Shown: positions 23,976-31,292 of the stretch, one piece after another
Position numbering within the stretch: the stretch's first letter is position 1
Layout: each line of letters opens with the position of its first letter
NCBI GenBank assembly: GCA_035550075.1
Contig: DASZQG010000026.1
Coordinates: 1 to 31,292 of the forward strand
DNA: 31,292 nt
DNA from: AWTP1-13 sp035550075
Lineage (GTDB): Bacteria > Pseudomonadota > Alphaproteobacteria > Rhizobiales > Hyphomicrobiaceae
Direction of reading: 5' to 3'
Program-made: the position numbers and the translations under genes
Notes under the pieces: generated by a model
Databases searched by the model: none
What the model was told of the DNA's origin: nothing
Seen by the model: only the letters and a program-made list of their open reading frames with translations

Positions 23976-25196
23976 TTATCGGGCGAGGGCGGCCACCGCT
24001 TCGATGTGAGGTGAATAGAGGAACTGGTCGATCGGTGTGACGCGCTCGATGCGGTAGCCGCCATCGACCAGCAGGCGCAGGTCGGCAGCAAGGGTTGCCG
24101 GGTTGCACGAAACCGCCGCGATGCGCTTCACGCTGGACCGCGCCAGCTCCGCGGCCTGGGCGCGGGCGCCGGCGCGCGGCGGATCGAAGACGACGGCGTC
24201 GAAGCCAGCCAGTTCCGGTGCGCTGAGCGGCGCGTGAAACAGATCCCGCGCCGCCGTTTCGATGGGCTTCAGCCCCTGCGTGCGGCGCGCTGCGCCACTG
24301 AGGGCCTGCAGCAGTGCCGTATCCTGATCGACGGCAAGCACGCGCGCGCTGCGTGCCAGCGCGAGCGAGAATGTGCCGAGTCCGGAGAACAGGTCGGCGA
24401 TGCGCTTTGCCCCGGCGGTGGCGTCCGTCACCAGCCGCACCATCTCACTCTCGGCTGCCTCAACGGCCTGCACGAAGGCGCCGGGCGGAGGGGTGACCTG
24501 CGCACCGCCAACCGGCAGGTCGGGCGATGCCCGCTCCGCGACCGCCTCGCCATTGACGGTAAGCCGCGCCAGGCGAAGCTGCGTCGCATTGCGCGCCAGC
24601 GTAGCGGCGGTGGGCGCCAGCAGGCGCACGCCCTTTGCCTCAATGGCGACATCGAGCCCGGCCGGGGTCGCGAGGACGGTGAGACGCAGCTCCCGCGGCG
24701 GCAGAGCCGACACGAGCGCGCGCAGGCCGGGAAGAGCGGCTACGATCGCGGGCTGCAGCACCGGACATTCGGCGAGATCGAACAGGTTATGGCTGCGGCG
24801 GCGATGGTAGCCGAGCGTGACACTGCCGCCGTCGCGGCGAGCGGTGAACACGGCGCGGCGGCGCGAGCCGGCGGAGACGCGCACCAGCGGCGCGATGGGC
24901 GGCGCCAGGCCGCGCTGGCGAAAGGCCTCGAGCACGACGCCGTGCTTCCAGTCAGAATATAGCTCATCGCACATATGCTGCGCGGCGCAGCTGCCGCAGG
25001 CGCCGAAGTGGCGGCAGACCGGGGCGATGCGCTCCGGACTCGGCGCCGACAGCAGTTCGAACGTGCCGCCGCGACTTTCGCGGACCTGCTCGCCGGGCAA
25101 CGCAAAGGGGATATAGCGCGGGCCGTCTGCCGTCTCGACGATGCCGTCGCCCTGTGCGCCAAGGCGAGCGACGGAGAGGGCGCCGGCTTCAGCCAT
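23976..25196 (-). CDS. 23S rRNA/tRNA m5U methyltransferase family protein (TrmA/RlmD-like)
   Basis: 406 residues. Cys61, Cys67, Cys70 and Cys144 match the 4Fe-4S ligand pattern of RlmD-type enzymes (C-x5-C-x2-C then a distant Cys). The SAM domain has FSGLGTF (270-276), Gln242 in FVQA, Asp-Pro-Pro at 338-340, the catalytic Cys364 in SCNPATL, and a C-terminal Glu399 general base. This family methylates C5 of specific uridines in RNA. Which site is modified cannot be told here. An N-terminal TRAM-like domain appears reduced. The start overlaps the end of tlyA by 8 bases (ATGGCTGA), so translation is coupled. Confidence 0.9.
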   Translation of the reverse strand: MAEAGALSVARLGAQGDGIVETADGPRYIPFALPGEQVRESRGGTFELLSAPSPERIAPVCRHFGACGSCAAQHMCDELYSDWKHGVVLEAFRQRGLAPPIAPLVRVSAGSRRRAVFTARRDGGSVTLGYHRRRSHNLFDLAECPVLQPAIVAALPGLRALVSALPPRELRLTVLATPAGLDVAIEAKGVRLLAPTAATLARNATQLRLARLTVNGEAVAERASPDLPVGGAQVTPPPGAFVQAVEAAESEMVRLVTDATAGAKRIADLFSGLGTFSLALARSARVLAVDQDTALLQALSGAARRTQGLKPIETAARDLFHAPLSAPELAGFDAVVFDPPRAGARAQAAELARSSVKRIAAVSCNPATLAADLRLLVDGGYRIERVTPIDQFLYSPHIEAVAALAR

Positions 25197-25947
25197 GGCG
25201 CACGGCCCCGAGCAGGATCTCGACGTTGCCCGACCCACCCGCGACCGGCGAGGGCAGAGCACCGACCACATCCCAACCGGGTTGGCGGGCGATCCAGTCC
25301 GTGGCGGTTGTGACGGCGCCATCGCGCGCCTCGGGGTCGCGAACGATGCCGCCCTTGCCGATGGCGCCGCGCCCGGCCTCGAACTGTGGCTTGACGAGGA
25401 CGATCAACCACGCGGATGGCGCGGCGAGGGCCAATGGCGCCGGCAGCGCCTTGGTTAGCGAGATGAAGCTGACGTCGGCGACGATGGCGTCGACCGGATC
25501 GGGGATCAGCGCGCGGTCGAGGTGGCGGGCATCGCAGCGCTCCAGGGAGACGACGCGCGCATCGGCGGCGAGGCGCGCATGCAACTGGCCGTGACCAACA
25601 TCGACGGCGTAGACCTTCGCCGCCCCACGCGCCAGCAGCACCTGCGTGAAGCCGCCGGTAGAGGCGCCGACGTCGAGGGCGATAGCGCCGGTTGTGGAGA
25701 ACTTGAAGGCGTCGAGGGCCGCCGCCAGTTTGAGCGCGCCGCGCGAGACATAGTCGCCTGCGCCCTCCGCGACGGTGATCGCATCGCTGGGCGAGACGAG
25801 AGCGCCGCTCTTGGTTTCGGCCGCGCCGCCGACGGTGACGCACCCACGGGCGATGAGGTCGCGCGCCTGGGAGCGGGTGGGGGCGAGCCCGCGCGCGACC
25901 AGGGTGAGGTCGAGGCGCTGACGCGCGGAGGGAGGCTTGGCGGTCAT
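25189..25947 (-). CDS. tlyA: TlyA family RNA methyltransferase
   Basis: 252 residues. The N-terminal S4 RNA-binding domain contains RLDLTLVARGLAPTRSQA. The FtsJ-like methyltransferase domain follows: SRGALKL with the first catalytic Lys, LDVGASTGGFTQVLL (SAM motif I), the Asp of VADVSFISL, and VLVKPQFEAG with the second Lys. TlyA enzymes 2'-O-methylate 16S and/or 23S rRNA and were once called haemolysin A. The start at 25947 has AGGAG about 8 bases upstream. It overlaps the downstream TrmA/RlmD-type gene by 8 bases. An intrinsic terminator separates it from dxs upstream, so it probably has its own promoter or relies on read-through. Confidence 0.92.
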   Translation of the reverse strand: MTAKPPSARQRLDLTLVARGLAPTRSQARDLIARGCVTVGGAAETKSGALVSPSDAITVAEGAGDYVSRGALKLAAALDAFKFSTTGAIALDVGASTGGFTQVLLARGAAKVYAVDVGHGQLHARLAADARVVSLERCDARHLDRALIPDPVDAIVADVSFISLTKALPAPLALAAPSAWLIVLVKPQFEAGRGAIGKGGIVRDPEARDGAVTTATDWIARQPGWDVVGALPSPVAGGSGNVEILLGAVRHG

Positions 25948-26020
25948 GGGCGGCGCTCCTGCGCACGCATCATGCGCCATGAAGCCGCGCTGCCGGCAAC
26001 CGCTGAAGGGTCTTGAGGGC

Positions 26021-26058
26021 AAAAAAGGAGCCCCGGCGCCAGTCGCCAGGGCTTTTTT
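26021..26058 (-). terminator. Intrinsic terminator downstream of dxs
   Basis: A 10-position stem with one mismatch (AGCCC-x-GGCG and its partner) and 5-base loop is flanked by AAAAAA at 26021-26026 and TTTTTT at 26053-26058. Read on the minus strand it is a classic stem plus T-run, about 150 bases after the dxs stop. The symmetry would also let it stop plus-strand transcripts. Confidence 0.85.
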
Positions 26059-26206
26059 CCGGCCGCCGGATGGGGGATGGCGTGTCCGGAAAGTTGGTCT
26101 AGGGACACGTCATGCATATGCGACACAAACAAACACAGTCCACGGAGATTACGGCGCCGGCCGGGGCGTGAGCACAAAATTCTGTGGACGAGCTGTGGAT
26201 GACTGT

Positions 26207-28141
26207 TCAGGCGCGCTCCGCCCGCGGCCGGGCGTCCATGTCGCGTCCCAGCGCGGACAGAACGGTGGCCACGACACTGCCGGCGTCCAGCCCGGCCTTC
26301 TCGTACATCTTTTCCGGCTTGTCGTGGTCGATGAAGACATCCGGCAGCACCAACTGGCGCATCTTCAGGCCACGGTCGAGCAGGTCGTGGGTGGCAAGGT
26401 ACTGCAGGACGAAGCTGCCGAAGCCGCCGACCGAACCTTCCTCGATGGTGATCAGCACCTCGTGGTTCGCGGCGAGCCGGTGGATGAGGTCTTCATCGAG
26501 CGGCTTGGCGAAGCGCGCGTCGGCCACCGTGGTGGAAAGGCCGAACCCGGCGAGCTGCTCGGCCGCCTGCAGGCAGGTGGCAAGCCGGGTGCCGAGCGAG
26601 AGCAAGGCGACGGCCGTGCCCTCGCGCACGATGCGCCCTTTGCCAATTTCCAGCACGCGACCTTCCGCCGGCAGCTCGACGCCGACGCCTTCGCCGCGTG
26701 GATAGCGCAGCGCGCTCGGCCGGTCGTCGATGGCGACCGCAGTCGCCACCATGTGCTTCAGCTCGGCCTCGTCGGCGGGGGCCATCAGCACGAAGCCGGG
26801 CAGGCAGCCGAGGTAGGCGATGTCGTAAGCGCCGGCGTGCGTCGGCCCGTCGGCACCTACGAGGCCGGCGCGGTCAAGCGCGAAGCGCACGGGCAGGCGC
26901 TGGACGGCGACGTCATGTACCACCTGGTCGTATGCCCGCTGCAGGAAGGTGGAGTAGATGGCCGCGAACGGCTTGAAGCCCTCTGTCGCCAGGCCGGCGG
27001 CAAAGGTGACGCCGTGCTGCTCGGCAATGCCGACATCGAAGGTGCGGCTGGGAAACTCCTTTGCGAACAGGTCGAGCCCGGTGCCGGACGGCATCGCCGC
27101 CGTGATGGCCACGATCTTGGAGTCCTTGCGCGCCTGCTCGATCAGGCTTTGCGCGAATACTTTCGTGTAGCTCGGTGCATTGGGCCGGGAGGCGAGCTGT
27201 GCGCCGGTGATGACGTTGAAGCGGTTGACCCCGTGATACTTGTCGTCGGAGGCCTCCGCCGGCGCGTAACCTTTGCCCTTCTTGGTGACGGCGTGGACCA
27301 GGATCGGCCCCTGCCGCGCGTCGCGCACGTTGCGCAACACGGGGAGCAGGACGCTGAGGTCGTGGCCGTCGATGGGGCCGACGTAATAGAAACCCAGTTC
27401 CTCAAACAAGGTGCCGCCGGTCCAGTAGGTGCGGGTCATCTCCTCGGCGCGGGCGGCCCTGCGCTCCCAGGATTTGGGCAGACGGCGGGCGAGCTGCTTG
27501 GCGATGTCACGCAGGTGCAGGTAGGTGCCGCTGGAGGAAATGCGGGCGAGGTAGTAGGAGAGCGCGCCCACCGGCGGGGCGATCGACATGTCGTTGTCGT
27601 TGAGAATGACGATCAGGCGCTCGTTGCGGGCGCCGGCGTTGTTCATGGCCTCGTAGGCCATGCCGGCCGACATGGCGCCGTCGCCGATCACGCACACCAC
27701 GTGGTTGGTGCGCTTGTCGAGGTCGCGCGCCACCGCCATGCCGAGGCCGGCGGAGATGGAGGTGGAGGAGTGGGCGGCGCCGAAGGGATCGTATTCGCTC
27801 TCGCTGCGCCGGGTGAATCCGGAGAGGCCGCCGCCCTGGCGCAGGGTGCGGATGCGGTCGCGGCGGCCGGTTAGAATCTTGTGCGGATAAGCCTGGTGGC
27901 CGACGTCCCACACCAGCCGGTCGCGGGGGGTGTCGAACACGCGGTGCAGGGCGACGGTCAGCTCGACCACGCCGAGGCCGGCGCCGAGGTGGCCACCGGT
28001 GACGGAGACGGCGTCGATGGTTTCCCGGCGCAGCTCGTCGGCAAGCTGGGGCAGGTCGCTTTCGGGCAGGGCACGCAGATCTTCCGGGGTGCGGACCTTG
28101 TCGAGCAGCGGCGTCGCCGAACCTTGCCTGGTCGTGTCCAT
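26207..28141 (-). CDS. dxs: 1-deoxy-D-xylulose-5-phosphate synthase
   Basis: 644 residues, the normal Dxs length. It condenses pyruvate and glyceraldehyde 3-phosphate to DXP using thiamine diphosphate, the first step of the MEP isoprenoid pathway. The substrate His is in GGHLGAGLG (His51), with GHQAYPHK at 81-88, the TPP-binding GDGAMSAGMAYEAMNNAG (153-170), the catalytic Glu in VGIAEQHG, and DRAGLVGADGPTHAG in the second half. The C-terminal domain contains EEGSVGGFGS. AGGA lies about 9 bases before the ATG. It follows xseB with a 107-base gap, the arrangement seen in many Alphaproteobacteria. Confidence 0.98.
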   Translation of the reverse strand: MDTTRQGSATPLLDKVRTPEDLRALPESDLPQLADELRRETIDAVSVTGGHLGAGLGVVELTVALHRVFDTPRDRLVWDVGHQAYPHKILTGRRDRIRTLRQGGGLSGFTRRSESEYDPFGAAHSSTSISAGLGMAVARDLDKRTNHVVCVIGDGAMSAGMAYEAMNNAGARNERLIVILNDNDMSIAPPVGALSYYLARISSSGTYLHLRDIAKQLARRLPKSWERRAARAEEMTRTYWTGGTLFEELGFYYVGPIDGHDLSVLLPVLRNVRDARQGPILVHAVTKKGKGYAPAEASDDKYHGVNRFNVITGAQLASRPNAPSYTKVFAQSLIEQARKDSKIVAITAAMPSGTGLDLFAKEFPSRTFDVGIAEQHGVTFAAGLATEGFKPFAAIYSTFLQRAYDQVVHDVAVQRLPVRFALDRAGLVGADGPTHAGAYDIAYLGCLPGFVLMAPADEAELKHMVATAVAIDDRPSALRYPRGEGVGVELPAEGRVLEIGKGRIVREGTAVALLSLGTRLATCLQAAEQLAGFGLSTTVADARFAKPLDEDLIHRLAANHEVLITIEEGSVGGFGSFVLQYLATHDLLDRGLKMRQLVLPDVFIDHDKPEKMYEKAGLDAGSVVATVLSALGRDMDARPRAERA

Positions 28142-28248
28142 GTCAGCGGTGTCCTGCTGTCTGCGGTGCGCGAGCGGGTGGACGCGACACTATAAACGAA
28201 AGGCGGGATAGGGATATGCGGGCGTAGCGTCGCGCCGGGCGGCCATGG

Positions 28249-28524
28249 CTACCCCTGGTCGGGCTTGAAGGGCTGGGTGCCGGTGGCCTCCCCGGTGGCG
28301 CTGACGGTCAGCTTCTCCACGCGTGCCTCGGCCTGCTTCAAAAGGCGGTCGCAGTGGTTCTTCAGCGCCTCGCCGCGCTCGTAAATGTTGATGCTCTCCT
28401 CAAGCTCAACGTCGCCCCGCTCAAGCCGGCCAACGATGGCCTCGAGCTCCTTCAGCGCCCGCTCGAAGCTCATGTCCTTGATGTCGGCGTGGCCTGCGGG
28501 CTTTGCGTTGCGCGTCTCGACCAT
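28249..28524 (-). CDS. xseB: Exodeoxyribonuclease VII small subunit
   Basis: 91 residues. The family core MSFERALKELEAIVGRLERG, then LEESINIYERGEALKNHC and LKQAEARVEKL, covers nearly all of the known XseB helical hairpin. XseB binds the XseA large subunit to form the single-strand-specific exonuclease VII. xseA is not in this window. It lies between the HDAC-like gene (26-base gap) and dxs, a common alphaproteobacterial order. The N-terminal 16 residues and C-terminal 15 residues are flexible extensions. Confidence 0.95.
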   Translation of the reverse strand: MVETRNAKPAGHADIKDMSFERALKELEAIVGRLERGDVELEESINIYERGEALKNHCDRLLKQAEARVEKLTVSATGEATGTQPFKPDQG

Positions 28525-28550
28525 CTGCAGTTAACCCTGTTGCGTCGATT

Positions 28551-29501
28551 TCATGCCGCCGCGCTCATCAGCGCCCGGACGTGCTCGCCCGTGGATCGCG
28601 CCAGCGCGGCGAGGTTGTAGCCTCCTTCGAGCATCGAGACCAGTCGCCCATCGGCGTGCTTGGCGGCGATCTCGGCGATCTTTGCGGTGGCCCACGCGAA
28701 ATCCGGCTCCGTGAGCTGGAGGTTTGCCAGCGGGTCGTCCTTGTGGGCATCGAAGCCGGCGGAGATGAGGACGATGTCGGGGCCGAAGTTGTGCAGGGCG
28801 GGCAGGATGCGCGCCTCGAAGGCCTCCTTGAAGCGCGGGCCGCCGTCGCCGGGCCTGAGCGGGGCGTTGAAGATGTTGCCGGCGCCGGTCTCGTTGAGCG
28901 CGCCGGTGCCGGGGTAGAGCGGCATCTGGTGGGTGGAGCCGAAAAACAGGTCCCTGTCGCTCCAGAAGATGTCTTGCGTGCCGTTGCCGTGGTGCACGTC
29001 GAAATCGACCACGGCGATGCGCTCCGCGCCGTACTGCTTGCGCGCGTAGAGGGCGGCGATGGCGATGTTGTCGAAGATGCAGAAGCCCATCGCGCGCTCG
29101 CGCTCGGCGTGATGGCCGCACGGCCGCACCTGGCAGAAGACGTTGCGGATGCCGGACGTTTCGTCGAACACCCGGTCAACCGCGGCGAGGCCGGCGCCGA
29201 CCGCGCGTAGGGCCGGTTCCCAGGACTTGGCCGAGAGTACGGTATCGGGATCGAGACGAACTGGGGGCGAGCCCTCTGCGGGGCGCTCGCTCTTGATCCA
29301 GTCGATATAACTCTTCGGGTGCGCCAGCTCGATCTGCTCCTCGACGTCGTCGCGCAGCGGCGCTTCCTCGCGCGCCAGACCCTTGTAGGCCTCGTGCGAC
29401 AGCTCCTTGTCGATCGCGCGCATGCGGTCGGGCCGCTCGGGGTGGCCGGGACCGGTGTCATGCTCGACGAAACAGGGATGCGAGATGAGGAGGGTCTTCA
29501 T
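28551..29501 (-). CDS. Histone deacetylase family protein (HDAC-like amidohydrolase)
   Basis: 316 residues of the class II-like bacterial HDAC/acetylpolyamine amidohydrolase fold. The catalytic pair is His130-His131 in CGHHAE; zinc ligands are Asp168 and His170 in DFDVHHGNGT and Asp251 in SAGFDAH; the oxyanion Tyr295 is in EGGYN. Substrates of these enzymes are acetylated small amines or lysines and cannot be assigned here. In most relatives the residue before GHH is Pro; here it is Cys128 (RPCGHH). ATG 29501 is used, with GGAG 4 bases upstream. The frame continues 21 codons further upstream but without family sequence. Confidence 0.9.
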   Translation of the reverse strand: MKTLLISHPCFVEHDTGPGHPERPDRMRAIDKELSHEAYKGLAREEAPLRDDVEEQIELAHPKSYIDWIKSERPAEGSPPVRLDPDTVLSAKSWEPALRAVGAGLAAVDRVFDETSGIRNVFCQVRPCGHHAERERAMGFCIFDNIAIAALYARKQYGAERIAVVDFDVHHGNGTQDIFWSDRDLFFGSTHQMPLYPGTGALNETGAGNIFNAPLRPGDGGPRFKEAFEARILPALHNFGPDIVLISAGFDAHKDDPLANLQLTEPDFAWATAKIAEIAAKHADGRLVSMLEGGYNLAALARSTGEHVRALMSAAA

Positions 29502-29917
29502 GAGACTCCAGTCATGATTGAAGTGCGCCGGACCGTGGCGCTTGGCCGATGCGGCTTGGTGCATCTATGCAGATAGCGGCAACACTGTCACCCCGCATTC
29601 GGCCAATGCGCCCGATGTGCGTGGGGCGCTCGGCGCGCTGCGGCGCAGTTTACCCTGATCGGACCTATCCTCGGAGTGTTCGGGCCATGCGATACTTCGC
29701 GTTGCCTCGGCTCGTGGGGCGGCGTCTCGCGCGGTGGGCGACCGTCTGGTCACCTTGCCTGGTATCAAGTGCCAGCAGACCAGCGAAGCACTAGGGGGCA
29801 GCGCCCGGATGGCGCGACGGGATAGGCAGTCGTAGCCCATCAGCAATTCAGGCCATTCGCGCAGCGACGATCCGGGACCCAGGGGCCGGGAAGGAAGCGC
29901 GGCGGCTGCGCGGAGGC
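29502..29917. other. 416-base non-coding stretch
   Basis: No convincing gene on either strand; the short open frames here look like noise. It contains the upstream region of the HDAC-like gene, including a small palindrome TGCATCTATGCA (29560-29571), and farther on a nested repeat in which CTGGT/ACCAG (29746-29750 and 29779-29783) encloses CTGG/CCAG (29759-29762 and 29772-29775). No tRNA, rRNA or known ncRNA pattern is recognised. The far end follows the 3' end of the HhH-repeat gene. Confidence 0.5.
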
Positions 29918-31291
29918 CTAGGGGGGGCTGGCGCGGCTGGCGTCGGTCTCGCCGCGGTCGAAGCGGCGGGAAAATTCCGTCGCCCCGCCCGAGGCCAGGA
30001 TGCGCGCCTGCTCGATCCAGTTCTCGCGCTCGATGCGGCCCTTGAACTCGAGCGACTGGCTGACGCGGTCGATATCGGCCGCCGTCCAGTTGGCGATCTC
30101 CTCGTAGGAAGTGACACCCATCGCAAACAGCCGCTTTTCGATCAGAACGCCGATGCCGCGTATGCGCTTCAGGTCGTCGGGCGGCGCGCGCGGCACCTTG
30201 TCCTGGGCAGCGACACGGCCGGCGGCCTCCGGGCCGGGCTCGGTTTCGCCGGTTGCTTGCGGACGCACGGAGCGCAGCGTACCGAGATCGTGGGGATCGA
30301 CACTTCCCGTCACCGGCGGCGCCTCGGCGGGAGCGGGCGACGACTGGTGCGGGGGTGGCGCCGCCTTGATTGGCCGCGCCGCTGGCGGGGGGACGGGCGG
30401 CATCGGCGGCCGGACAGGCGCGCTGCCGCCGTCGATCTGGCGCGAGTAGGCCGTATCACCGCCACGACTCAAGATATGCGCCTGCTCGATCCAGTTCTCG
30501 CGCGCGATGGCGCCCTGGCAGCCGAGCGCTGCGTCGAAGCGATCCACGTCGACTGTGGACCAGCCCGCGATCTGGGCGTAGCGGACGATGCCCGCCTCGT
30601 TCAGCTTGGCTTCGAGCGCGGCGTCGATGTGCCCGATGCGCTGCAGGTTGTCGCGGTCAGCCGGCGGCTTCGGACGGATCGGCTGTGCCTCCCGGATAGA
30701 GGGCGCGGCGCCCGCGATCGGGTAGGCGACGGCGGCGCCGGCGGCGGGCTGCGGCTCCTGCGGCCGGTTTGCGAAGGCGGCGCGCTGCTCGACCTGCGGC
30801 GGCGTGGCCGGCGGCGCGGTGCGTGGGGGCGCAGGTTGTGTTGCGACGGGGGCGGGGGCCGGTGCAACGACGTCTGCCGCCACGCCGGCCGAACTCATCG
30901 GACGCGGCAGGCTAGCGGAGGGTGCGGGTGGATCGCCCTCGTCCGGCGTGGGACCGGCACTGGCGCGCTCGCCACGGGCGCGGCGCGCCGCATAGAGCGT
31001 GCTCTCGCCTTTGGCGAGGACCTGCGCCTGCTCGATCCAGTTGGCGGCGTTGATTTGCCCAGGCGCCAGCGCCAGCGCCTTGGTGGCCTGCTGGACATCG
31101 GGGCGGCGCCAAGCGGCGATCTGCTCGTAACGGGTGATGCCGAGCCTGGCGAGACCGGCGGCAATCGCGGCGTCGATCCCGCGGATGTTCTCCAGGTCTT
31201 GCGGCGCCGCGGTGGCCGCTGGCGCGGCGGCCGGCGCCGGTGCGGGCGTGGAGGGGGTGCGCGCGGGGGCCGGGGGCGCGGCGGGGGCTTG
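29918..31291 (-). CDS. Pro/Ala-rich protein with three helix-hairpin-helix-like repeats (5' partial)
   Basis: The frame is open to the right edge, giving about 457 residues, so the start lies outside the window. Three related modules of 71-73 residues are encoded at 31198-30980, 30652-30440 and 30175-29963. Each follows the pattern D-L-x-x-I-R-G-I-x then an Ile/Val-(T)-x-Y-x-x-I-A-x-W segment, and ends with NWIEQA, LA/LS-x-G and a Tyr/Phe-x-x-Arg-like end. The first half of each matches helix-hairpin-helix domains that bind DNA non-specifically, as also found fused to alphaproteobacterial ribosomal protein L21. Linkers are Pro/Ala-rich, 60-120 residues long and probably disordered. No catalytic motif is visible in the part seen. 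Confidence 0.75.
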   Translation of the reverse strand, partial: QAPAAPPAPARTPSTPAPAPAAAPAATAAPQDLENIRGIDAAIAAGLARLGITRYEQIAAWRRPDVQQATKALALAPGQINAANWIEQAQVLAKGESTLYAARRARGERASAGPTPDEGDPPAPSASLPRPMSSAGVAADVVAPAPAPVATQPAPPRTAPPATPPQVEQRAAFANRPQEPQPAAGAAVAYPIAGAAPSIREAQPIRPKPPADRDNLQRIGHIDAALEAKLNEAGIVRYAQIAGWSTVDVDRFDAALGCQGAIARENWIEQAHILSRGGDTAYSRQIDGGSAPVRPPMPPVPPPAARPIKAAPPPHQSSPAPAEAPPVTGSVDPHDLGTLRSVRPQATGETEPGPEAAGRVAAQDKVPRAPPDDLKRIRGIGVLIEKRLFAMGVTSYEEIANWTAADIDRVSQSLEFKGRIERENWIEQARILASGGATEFSRRFDRGETDASRASPP

Positions 31292-31292
31292 T

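Noticed and set aside
26183..26202. Two DnaA-box-like sequences (TGTGGACGA and TGTGGATGA) just after the dxs stop, considered as a possible origin.
   Set aside because: Only two imperfect boxes, no AT-rich unwinding region, and no origin-linked genes nearby.
25937..27874. A 645-residue plus-strand open frame opposite dxs.
   Set aside because: Low-complexity Gly/Ala/Val-rich shadow; dxs on the minus strand is unambiguous.
1..31292. Search by eye for tRNA, rRNA, CRISPR repeats, insertion-sequence ends, integrase or phage genes.
   Set aside because: None recognised; gene content and style look like continuous core chromosome.

Overview
This window is a GC-rich stretch of bacterial chromosome. 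It looks like an alphaproteobacterium, most likely order Hyphomicrobiales (inference). The signs are the HDAC-like / xseB / dxs / tlyA / RNA-methyltransferase gene order, a NuoI protein of alphaproteobacterial type, a small lysine-rich secreted protein of a kind I associate with this group, and a generally high-GC coding style. No genus can be fixed from what I can see. I found no rRNA, tRNA, CRISPR array, insertion sequence, integrase or phage gene. Both window edges cut genes.

Layout. 1-4.9 kb: the end of an unknown gene, a HAD hydrolase, a small membrane protein, a ketopantoate-reductase-like enzyme, a secreted peptidoglycan-binding-like protein, a tiny membrane protein and an MBL-fold hydrolase. 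4.7-8.9 kb, minus strand: a 750-residue dynamin-like GTPase overlaps a second, much shorter GTPase, followed by a DUF1499 membrane protein whose 3' end runs into the convergent MBL gene. 9.1-14.4 kb, minus strand: a GntR/FCD regulator followed by a complete carbohydrate-type ABC importer (Tat-exported binding protein, two permeases, MalK/UgpC-type ATPase). The regulator promoter carries two perfect palindromes.

14.5-19.1 kb, mostly plus strand: an NADP-dependent MDR oxidoreductase with a histidine phosphatase; a lysine-rich exported protein on the minus strand; then aroC, a DCC-family (DUF393) protein and a second HAD type II hydrolase. 19.1-22.6 kb: a secreted alpha/beta hydrolase and a methyltransferase (minus), then a PNPOx-family protein and a class III sirtuin (plus). 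22.6-24 kb: an orphan nuoI (minus) divergent from a two-CBS-domain protein and a 69-residue protein. 24-29.5 kb, minus strand: HDAC-like amidohydrolase, xseB, dxs, an intrinsic terminator, then tlyA overlapping a TrmA/RlmD-type methyltransferase. 29.9 kb to the end: a proline/alanine-rich protein with three helix-hairpin-helix-like repeats, cut by the window edge.

Most of the window is ordinary housekeeping and metabolic chromosome. The items I would look at again are the unequal dynamin/GTPase pair, the orphan NuoI, the triple-repeat HhH protein, and the palindromes in the ABC-operon control region. I see no clear evidence for a wholly new system.
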